Assembly: GCA_964496125.1 (NCBI GenBank)
Contig: CAZBXE010000016.1
Span: 1-34,226, forward strand
Direction: 5' to 3'
Length of the DNA stretch: 34,226 bases
Origin: CAZBXE01 sp964496125
GTDB taxonomy: Bacteria; Chlamydiota; Chlamydiia; Chlamydiales; CAZBXE01
The notes beneath the pieces were generated by a model. It was not told where the DNA came from. It worked only from the letters and a program-made list of their open reading frames with translations, and did no database searches. This document shows positions 29,087 to 34,226 of this stretch, piece by piece. Each line of letters begins with the position of its first letter. Positions within the stretch are counted from its first letter, which is position 1. Made by a program: the position numbers and the translations under genes.

Positions 29087-29419
29087 ATGCCCGATCCATT
29101 CCCGCCCACAATTGCCACCTGCGGCAATTCCATCCACCTAACACTCCCAAGCCCGCTTCCCAACCGCTCTCACGTTGTGACGTTCCCTGCGACCCCGGAC
29201 GGGCTCTTCCGCCTTCTCCGTGTGCTCCGCGAACGCGAGCGCGCGGCAAGCACACAACCCGGAAAGCTCGGCTCGCCCGGTGTCCCCACGCAGTTCTTGC
29301 TCGATACGATTGACGCGCAAGACAAAACGCGGATGGCAGCGGCTCGTGCACAGCGCGAACGCAACAAAGGCAAACCCCTGACCGTCACGGACCTGCAGGA
29401 GTTTCTCGCGCAACCCTAA
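29087..29419 (+). CDS. Hypothetical protein
   Basis: The 110-aa product (MPDPFPPTIATCGNSIHLTL...) uses the ATG at 29087, which lies a plausible distance after the promoter; an ATG at 29048 would lie inside the -10 region. The middle has VVTFPATPDGLFRLLRVLRE, and it ends LTVTDLQEFLAQP. Family is unknown. Confidence 0.58.
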   Translation: MPDPFPPTIATCGNSIHLTLPSPLPNRSHVVTFPATPDGLFRLLRVLRERERAASTQPGKLGSPGVPTQFLLDTIDAQDKTRMAAARAQRERNKGKPLTVTDLQEFLAQP

Positions 29420-29512
29420 GCCCACGTTCCACGAATGCAACCCTGTGCCTAACGGAGTCCTCAACCACAAACCTCTCTCACATCACACTTCCCTACCCCC
29501 ACGGAGCCCAAC

Positions 29513-29809
29513 ATGACCCCCACGAACGCCCAAATACTCGCCAGACTCGAAGCCGCGAACGCACGAATTGAACTCTATCGCTTTGTGAAGGAGAACTGGC
29601 GCGACTCCTATTGGCAGTGCTTTATTACGCTGGAACACAATGACACAACACTCAATTCCAGGCACAACGGCATCTCACTGGACGAGGCAATTGCCGACGC
29701 CTGGGCCAAAATCTCCCCCATTGTCGACACCTTGGCATTTGCCAAGACATTCGAACTTCCGTTGCTGACCCTGGACGCCACAGCAAACGCCACGCCCAGC
29801 ATCGACTAA
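29513..29809 (+). CDS. Hypothetical protein
   Basis: The 98-aa product starts MTPTNAQILARLEAANARIE behind CGGAG. It has a helical N-terminus, then WQCFITLEHNDTTLNSRHNG and a helix LDEAIADAWAKISPIVDTLA. Function is unknown. The 93 bases before it hold no obvious gene. Confidence 0.6.
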   Translation: MTPTNAQILARLEAANARIELYRFVKENWRDSYWQCFITLEHNDTTLNSRHNGISLDEAIADAWAKISPIVDTLAFAKTFELPLLTLDATANATPSID

Positions 29810-29822
29810 CCCGGAGCCCCAC

Positions 29823-30056
29823 ATGCAATCCCCCACGACTGCATACATCACATCGATCGACAACGTGCTCCGGGAAATGCTTCCCACGGAGCGCCTCCAC
29901 GCCCTCGAAAATCTCCGCGATTGCTGGGAGGCCCGCGAAGCGAAGCTCGAGCGCACGGGGCATTACGGCGGGCGCACGCAGTTCAACGCAATGGAAATCG
30001 CGATAATCCTCAACGCCATCGCCGCTCGCGCGGCGCAACTCCGGAGCCAATCATGA
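29823..30056 (+). CDS. Small helical hypothetical protein
   Basis: The 77-aa product (MQSPTTAYITSIDNVLREML...) is helical (ALENLRDCWEAREAKLERTG) with a C-terminal helix AMEIAIILNAIAARAAQLRS. CGGAG precedes the ATG, and the stop overlaps the next start as ATGA. Confidence 0.6.
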   Translation: MQSPTTAYITSIDNVLREMLPTERLHALENLRDCWEAREAKLERTGHYGGRTQFNAMEIAIILNAIAARAAQLRSQS

Positions 30057-30337
30057 CCGAGCCGCTCGCACCACACCTTGCTCGCGACCTGACCAAGCTC
30101 GTCCAAGAGCGCGTCGGCAATACGATACTCGAATCTGCGGAGCTTTTCGGGCGCACCCCGCAGTCTCTCGGCATTGCTTCTTCCGCCGCCCTCGAAGTAG
30201 TCCTAAGTTGCGCTGTTGCCGCGTGCGTGAAAGGCACAGGGCAGCGCGTGACCGCCAAGCAATTCCTAGACACTTGGCTTAACGCTAACGCCAATACCAT
30301 CGCTCAACTCGAAAAGGAAATCCACAAATGTCTGTGA
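30053..30337 (+). CDS. Hypothetical protein
   Basis: The 94-aa product starts MTEPLAPHLARDLTKLVQER. It includes ALEVVLSCAVAACVKGTGQR and a helix KQFLDTWLNANANTIAQLEK. GGAG precedes the ATG. The 3' end overlaps the next gene by 10 bases. Function is unknown. Confidence 0.6.
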   Translation: MTEPLAPHLARDLTKLVQERVGNTILESAELFGRTPQSLGIASSAALEVVLSCAVAACVKGTGQRVTAKQFLDTWLNANANTIAQLEKEIHKCL

Positions 30338-30759
30338 CTTACAACTCCACCCCCTCCGCCCCGCTCGTCGGCTCGCACTTTTATCCCCCGGCCAAGGCGC
30401 TGCTCGCGGAGCTGCCCAACGGCGCGCCGCTGTTGCTTCGCCCCGAGCCCGAGAACCCCTATGACGACCACGCTGTAGCCGTCTACGCAGATCTGGACGC
30501 TCCGGAGTGCCTCGCGGCGCTCGACGCGATCTATCCCAGCCTTGCGAGTACGGGCAAGGACGTGGACGAGCTTCGCGCTCAGCGCTACATCCAGGTCGGC
30601 CATATCGCCCGCGTCATCGCAGCAGACTGGCACGAGCCGATCGCAGCGGCCATCGCCGCGCAAAACGAAGCCAGCCCCTATGACGAGTCCGTCTACTGGG
30701 GCTGCAAACTCGGCTTCAATGCCCAGGGCAAATACATCGTCACCTGGGAACTTCCCTGA
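30328..30759 (+). CDS. HIRAN-domain protein
   Basis: The 143-aa product consists mainly of a HIRAN domain: PLVGSHFYPPAKALLAELPN, then GAPLLLRPEPENPYDDHAVA and VYAD, then IQVGHIARVIAADW. The pattern G-x-F-P...G--L-L--EP-NPYD--AV-V...-G-IAR--A is that of the family. HIRAN domains bind 3' ends of single-stranded DNA in HLTF-type repair proteins, and stand-alone forms occur in bacteria and phages. A role at replication forks beside the phage helicase is an inference. Confidence 0.72.
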   Translation: MSVTYNSTPSAPLVGSHFYPPAKALLAELPNGAPLLLRPEPENPYDDHAVAVYADLDAPECLAALDAIYPSLASTGKDVDELRAQRYIQVGHIARVIAADWHEPIAAAIAAQNEASPYDESVYWGCKLGFNAQGKYIVTWELP

Positions 30760-30873
30760 AAGGCCACTCCCGCATCTGGAGCGGGATACGCCAAACCATC
30801 TATATCTGCGCGACTCGCCACGGTCTTCGCGTGTCCATCGCGAAACTCCCGTCCGGCCGCTATCGCGTCTGGC

Positions 30874-30902
30874 GTGTGTGAGAGGCGACGCCTCTCACAC
30901 AC
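30874..30902. repeat. 29-bp perfect palindrome
   Basis: Fourteen-base arms (5' arm GTGTGTGAGAGGCG, 30874-30887; 3' arm 30889-30902) flank a single A. No T run follows. It lies between the HIRAN gene and the next gene; the 115 bases before it hold an open frame without a start codon (HSRIWSGIRQTIYICATRHG...) that stops within the arm. Confidence 0.75.
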
Positions 30903-30923
30903 CCTCCAACCAAAGGACTCCCC

Positions 30924-31268
30924 ATGAACTACGACATCTCCAAATCCCACTATCTCCGCTCTCTCGCAATCAACGCCGTCACCGCGTCTATGCTCTTCGA
31001 CGGACGCACGATCATGAACGCGAGCGACGCGCAGCGAGTGGAGCAAATCTATGCCTTGCTCCACCTCGAGTCCGTCGATCCTGAGGAGCATCGTCAGGGC
31101 CAAACCGCAGCGCGCGTGCAACCGCCCCAGCGGGACGACCTGAACGGCATTGAAGCGGCCATTGCCAAGGCCGTTGCAATCGGCGCGGACCTGCCGCAGG
31201 AGCTTACCGACGCATCGCACAACGCATCGCACGACACGTCGTGCGGCGCATCCGGCACGGCCTTCTGA
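30924..31268 (+). CDS. Hypothetical protein
   Basis: The 114-aa product starts MNYDISKSHYLRSLAINAVT behind AAAGGA. It is helical with DAQRVEQIYALLHLESVDPE and DDLNGIEAAIAKAVAIGADL. The C-terminus has a short repeated ASHNASHDTS stretch encoded by GCATCGCAC repeats. Function is unknown. Confidence 0.62.
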   Translation: MNYDISKSHYLRSLAINAVTASMLFDGRTIMNASDAQRVEQIYALLHLESVDPEEHRQGQTAARVQPPQRDDLNGIEAAIAKAVAIGADLPQELTDASHNASHDTSCGASGTAF

Positions 31269-31279
31269 CGCAATGGGGC

Positions 31280-31298
31280 GGGCGAGCTTTGCTCGCCC
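31280..31298 (+). terminator. GC hairpin after the 114-aa gene
   Basis: GGGCGAGC and GCTCGCCC with a TTT loop (31280-31298) lie 11 bases after the stop. No T run follows, so it may protect the 3' end rather than terminate. Confidence 0.4.
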
Positions 31299-31332
31299 CA
31301 TACTCATCCTCACTTCTTCCTAGGGCCCCCAC

Positions 31333-31689
31333 ATGACCCCTTCATATCGTGTCACATTCACCGTCCCCAACAGCGAGTCACTCGGCGATGTTCTTGGCGT
31401 GCTTTCCCGCGAAATCCGCCACTTCGAGATTGAGGAGTGCGATGGCGGTGAGGCCTCTTCCAAAAAGAGTCAACAACCATACGGCCTCACATGGGAAACC
31501 ACCTCGGCCTGCGCAAAGGTGTTCCTCGCTAACATCGAAATCGAGCAGGAGTTTCAAACAAGCGTCCTGTCAGACGTGCTTGAGCGCGAAGGGCTCTCCC
31601 CAAAGAGCGCCTCCCCAACGCTTTCTCGCCTCCGCGCGCTTGACTACGTAAAGCGCACTGGCCCTTACACTTACAAAAGGATCAAGTAA
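31333..31689 (+). CDS. Winged-helix-like DNA-binding protein
   Basis: The 118-aa product starts MTPSYRVTFTVPNSESLGDV. The N-terminal half is a small beta domain. The C-terminal half (about 70-118) has FQTSVLSDVLEREGLSPKSA, then SPTLSRLRALDYVKRTGPYT and a basic end, which resembles a winged helix in which SPKSASPTLSRLRAL is the recognition helix. A regulatory role in this operon is likely but unproven. The stop overlaps the next start as TAATG. Confidence 0.58.
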   Translation: MTPSYRVTFTVPNSESLGDVLGVLSREIRHFEIEECDGGEASSKKSQQPYGLTWETTSACAKVFLANIEIEQEFQTSVLSDVLEREGLSPKSASPTLSRLRALDYVKRTGPYTYKRIK

Positions 31690-31928
31690 TGTTCGTCCGA
31701 ACCCCTCGAACCAACGACGAACTGCTGCAGCGCTTTGAAGAATGGCTTTCAAGGCGAGCAGGGGTGCGATTTGAGCCCCTTGCATCTCAATGGGAAATCA
31801 TTCGCGCACGTAGCGACGACGATGGTGCACCGCTCGTCGCGTATCGTCGCGCCTCCGGCCGCGAGTCCTGGAACCGCGAGCTTCGCGTGCTTTTTGAGCA
31901 ATTCTGCAAAGCCTACAAGGAGCCGTAA
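31689..31928 (+). CDS. Small hypothetical protein
   Basis: The 79-aa product (MFVRTPRTNDELLQRFEEWL...) contains RFEPLASQWEIIRARSDDDG and RVLFEQFCKAYKEP. It is coupled to the preceding winged-helix-like gene by overlapping stop and start codons. Function is unknown. Confidence 0.6.
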   Translation: MFVRTPRTNDELLQRFEEWLSRRAGVRFEPLASQWEIIRARSDDDGAPLVAYRRASGRESWNRELRVLFEQFCKAYKEP

Positions 31929-31930
31929 CA

Positions 31931-32257
31931 ATGTCAAAATACGACCCCGGCGATAAAATCGCCGTCAGCGCCACAGTGGATCGAGTATTTACAAACAAAC
32001 GCACTGGAAAGACCTGCATGGATATACGGCTTGAGGGTGTGCTGCACACTATCAGCGAAGACGTTGTTCTCCAGGGAGGCCACGAAAAACCTCCTATCAA
32101 AAAAGGAGACATCGTGGCCACTTGCCAGAGGCTTACCAGCAGACCCCGCTACAGAGTGCTTTGTGTGGAGGAAGATTTTGCTATATGCAAAAGCCTCTTG
32201 CATCCACACGGGGCACAGATGTTTCACGTATCTGAACTCACCCGCATAAAGGAATAA
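31931..32257 (+). CDS. Tandem paralogue A
   Basis: The 108-aa product begins MSKYDPGDKIAVSATVDRVF, with IKKGDIVATCQR and PRYRVLCVEEDFAICKSLL in the second half. The next gene follows the same plan, so they arose by duplication. The small beta-barrel pattern (GD-IAV-A-V, later GDIV) resembles a nucleic-acid or peptide-binding beta domain, but no family is recognised. AAGGAG precedes the ATG. Confidence 0.62.
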   Translation: MSKYDPGDKIAVSATVDRVFTNKRTGKTCMDIRLEGVLHTISEDVVLQGGHEKPPIKKGDIVATCQRLTSRPRYRVLCVEEDFAICKSLLHPHGAQMFHVSELTRIKE

Positions 32258-32263
32258 CTCCCC

Positions 32264-32608
32264 ATGCCGAAGTATCTCAAAGGCGATACCGTTGCAATCA
32301 CCGCGAAAGTCCTCAGTGTATCGTCGGACGACGACCTGGAGAAAATGCTTACCGTGCTGACCGAAGGGGGGCCCTGCTGCGTGCCTGAAAGCTCAATCTT
32401 CCCCAAAAGCCACAAGCAATGTCCCGCAGTGCCTGGCGACTTTGTGATCCAACTAAGCGAAAAACGCACACCTGAGCCCCAATACAGAGTGCTCCATTCC
32501 GCATGGGGGCACGTAATGTGCCGAGTCGTAGGCACTGACACAGTCTTACTTCTGAAGCAAGACGACCTGGAAATTGTCCAGCGAGACGAACCTGCCGAGA
32601 CGGACTGA
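32264..32608 (+). CDS. Tandem paralogue B
   Basis: The 114-aa product begins MPKYLKGDTVAITAKVLSVS, then VPGDFVIQLSEKRTPEPQYR and VLHSAWGHVMCRVVGTDTV. It aligns with the preceding protein through KY--GD--AI-AKV--V, PGD-V and P-YRVL----G---CR. It has diverged well, so the duplication is old. It comes just before the helicase gene. Confidence 0.62.
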   Translation: MPKYLKGDTVAITAKVLSVSSDDDLEKMLTVLTEGGPCCVPESSIFPKSHKQCPAVPGDFVIQLSEKRTPEPQYRVLHSAWGHVMCRVVGTDTVLLLKQDDLEIVQRDEPAETD

Positions 32609-32622
32609 ACTGGAGTCCCAAT

Positions 32623-34149
32623 GTGAAAAATTCTCCCCCCGCTCCGACGCCTGAGCAGTCCGCGATCCTCACCGCCGCATCACGCCCAGAGTCACTCATG
32701 GTCCATGCCCTTGCCGGGACCGGCAAGACCACAACGCTTGTAATGCTGGCAGGGGCGTTGCCCCGCCAGCCATCCCTCGCACTTGCGTTTAACGTGAAGA
32801 TCAAAAAGGAACTGGAGAAGCGATTCCCCGCGCATTTCTCAGTCCTGACGCTCAACGGCCTCGGCCATCGTGCATGGGCGTCGCTGCTGGGGAAACGTCT
32901 CGTCATCGACGAGCGGAAGCTCGGGCGACTTGTGACCGAGGCGCTTCGCAATACCAAGGCCACCCCCGACGTCTGGGCAGGCGTGCGGCAACTCGTCGTG
33001 CTTGCGATGCAATCCGGCCTCGTCCCCTCACGCTACACAAACTTCCGCGGGCTCGTCGAGGACACTCCACGCACCTGGGAAGAACTCTCCGACGACAATT
33101 TTCTCGACCTCTCCCCAGACGAGCGCAAAATCGCCCGTGCAGTGCTTTGCGCCAGTATCGATGAGTCTTTTGCCGGGACGATCAGCTTCGACGACCAAAT
33201 CTACGCCCCGACAATGCTCGGTGGGCAGTTCCCCCGTTTCCCAATCGTGCTTGTGGACGAGGCGCAGGACTTGTCCCCGCTTAATCATATCATGCTGCGG
33301 AAGTGCTGCGCTGGGCGGCTTATCGTCGTCGGCGACCCCCACCAGGCGATTTACGCATTTCGCGGCGCGGACTCGGAGTCCATGGGAAACATCAAGGCAC
33401 TCCGCCCAGAGTGGATCGATCTTCCGCTGTCGCAGACGTTCCGTTGCCCCCAGGCTATCGTGGAACGCCAGCTCTCCCACGTCCCGCTTTACCGCGCCGC
33501 CGAGTCAAACCCCCAGGGAGTAGTCAAACGCCTCGAAGAATGGAGCAGTGTGACGTTGCTGCAATGCCCCGCCCCTGTTGCCGTGCTCTGCCGCAACAAC
33601 GCCCCGCTGCTAACGCTTGCCTTCAAGCTCCTGCGCGAGTCCGTTCCTGTTGCAATGCTGGGGCGCGACATTGGAAAGGGGCTCGCGGCGATTGTGAAAA
33701 AACTCTGCCCCGACGCGACAGCGCCAATCACCGCCGTCCGCGACGCCGTTTTGCAGTGGCAGGCCTCCGAGTCCCAACTTGCCATCGCAAACGGCCGCGA
33801 GGAAAAGCTCGACGGGATTACCGACCGCGCGGAGTGCATCTACGCTGTGATTGACGGGGCATCCCCGGCGACGTGCGGGGCGCTATGCGAAGCCATTGCC
33901 GCGCTGTTCGCCCGCGATCGGGGCCGCGTAACCCTAAGCTCAATCCACCGCGCAAAGGGGCTCGAATGGGAAACGGTGCTCCACCTTGACCCCTGGCGCA
34001 TCCCGTCAAAGCAAGCCAAAGCTGCATTCGCACGTGGCGACGACGCGCCCCTTCGCCAGGAGCACAATCTCCGCTACGTTGCGGAAACCCGCACAAAGCA
34101 CACGTTACTACTCGCAGACATCTCAAACTTCACAGGAGCCTCGACATGA
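32623..34149 (+). CDS. UvrD/Rep-like superfamily 1 helicase
   Basis: The 508-aa protein starts with GTG at 32623 (GGAG upstream; the ATG two bases earlier is followed at once by TGA). Motif I is AGTGKTTT (31-38); motif II VLVDEAQDLS (209-218); motif III GDPHQAIYAFRGAD (237-250); motif IV-like LSQTFRCP (269-276); motif V TLSSIHRAKGLEWE (437-450); motif VI LRYVAETRTKH (483-493). It is compact compared with host UvrD (720 aa) and lacks large 1B/2B insertions. It probably unwinds DNA during phage replication or recombination. Confidence 0.9.
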   Translation: MKNSPPAPTPEQSAILTAASRPESLMVHALAGTGKTTTLVMLAGALPRQPSLALAFNVKIKKELEKRFPAHFSVLTLNGLGHRAWASLLGKRLVIDERKLGRLVTEALRNTKATPDVWAGVRQLVVLAMQSGLVPSRYTNFRGLVEDTPRTWEELSDDNFLDLSPDERKIARAVLCASIDESFAGTISFDDQIYAPTMLGGQFPRFPIVLVDEAQDLSPLNHIMLRKCCAGRLIVVGDPHQAIYAFRGADSESMGNIKALRPEWIDLPLSQTFRCPQAIVERQLSHVPLYRAAESNPQGVVKRLEEWSSVTLLQCPAPVAVLCRNNAPLLTLAFKLLRESVPVAMLGRDIGKGLAAIVKKLCPDATAPITAVRDAVLQWQASESQLAIANGREEKLDGITDRAECIYAVIDGASPATCGALCEAIAALFARDRGRVTLSSIHRAKGLEWETVLHLDPWRIPSKQAKAAFARGDDAPLRQEHNLRYVAETRTKHTLLLADISNFTGAST

Positions 34150-34226
34150 ACCTATTCGTCGACACTGCCCCGGACATCGCTAGCGGCCTGTTCTGCATAG
34201 CCATGGCGCTCGCGTGGGGTCTCTCG
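34146..34226 (+). CDS. Partial protein at the right edge
   Basis: A frame starting MNLFVDTAPDIASGLFCIAM overlaps the helicase stop as ATGA and runs off the window after 27 codons. It has a hydrophobic stretch, so a small membrane protein is possible. Too little is visible for a call. Confidence 0.5.
   Translation, partial: MNLFVDTAPDIASGLFCIAMALAWGLS

Noticed and set aside
24512..34226. Lysogeny module (integrase, repressor, excisionase)
   Set aside because: None of the plus-strand products shows tyrosine or serine recombinase motifs or a classical repressor. The lifestyle cannot be decided from this window.

Overview
This window is one contiguous piece of a tailed-phage genome (or prophage) of the P22-like podovirus type, GC-rich throughout. 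Positions 1-24052 are read almost entirely on the minus strand and hold packaging, capsid, tail, lysis and other late genes. Positions 24512-34226 are read on the plus strand and hold a dense string of small genes ending in a UvrD-like helicase. No integrase, repressor, tRNA or CRISPR array was seen. The likely host is an alphaproteobacterium, possibly Hyphomicrobiales. This rests mainly on an Omp25/31-type outer-membrane beta-barrel gene with the N-terminal style of that group, so it is an inference.

In transcription order the late block begins with a terminase small subunit candidate (23590-23000) behind a repeat-rich upstream region. Two small genes follow, then a self-contained omp unit with its own promoter and terminator (22550-21498). 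Next come small conserved phage genes, a PD-(D/E)XK nuclease and a 36-aa membrane peptide, ending at a strong terminator (19854-19834). A second unit (19751-12068) carries eight successive genes for beta-rich, glycine-rich or fibre-like proteins; seven of the eight begin with a clear Sec signal peptide. It then runs into the lysis genes (phage-tail-type lysozyme, holin-like protein). After that comes the classical P22-like order: terminase large subunit, portal, a protein with a degenerate ADP-ribosyltransferase-like domain, a small protein, scaffold, coat, a coiled-coil protein, gp4-like tail factor, a small beta protein, gp10-like stabilisation protein, a GNAT-fold protein and an ejection protein cut by the window edge.

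The divergent control region (about 23600-25750) is rich in structure. It has two direct repeats flanking a TAGACCCAC box next to the small terminase promoter. A 23-nt element occurs in opposite orientations, one copy facing each arm. There are six CAGTGGC iterons with mostly 13-bp spacing, a perfect TAGACCCAC palindrome, and intrinsic terminators. Four promoters of the form TTGACA-N17-CATNNT were found: one for omp and three for the plus-strand genes.

The plus-strand arm holds about twenty tightly packed genes, mostly unrecognised. Those that can be interpreted are a stand-alone HIRAN-domain protein, a cysteine-rich putative zinc protein, a winged-helix-like protein, a pair of tandem paralogues, a gene interrupted by a run of 20 A residues, and the helicase. 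The most unusual feature is the run of signal-peptide-bearing, tail-fibre-like proteins together with the independently transcribed outer-membrane protein. It suggests this phage exports a set of proteins to the host envelope, or builds virion parts from proteins that carry signal peptides.
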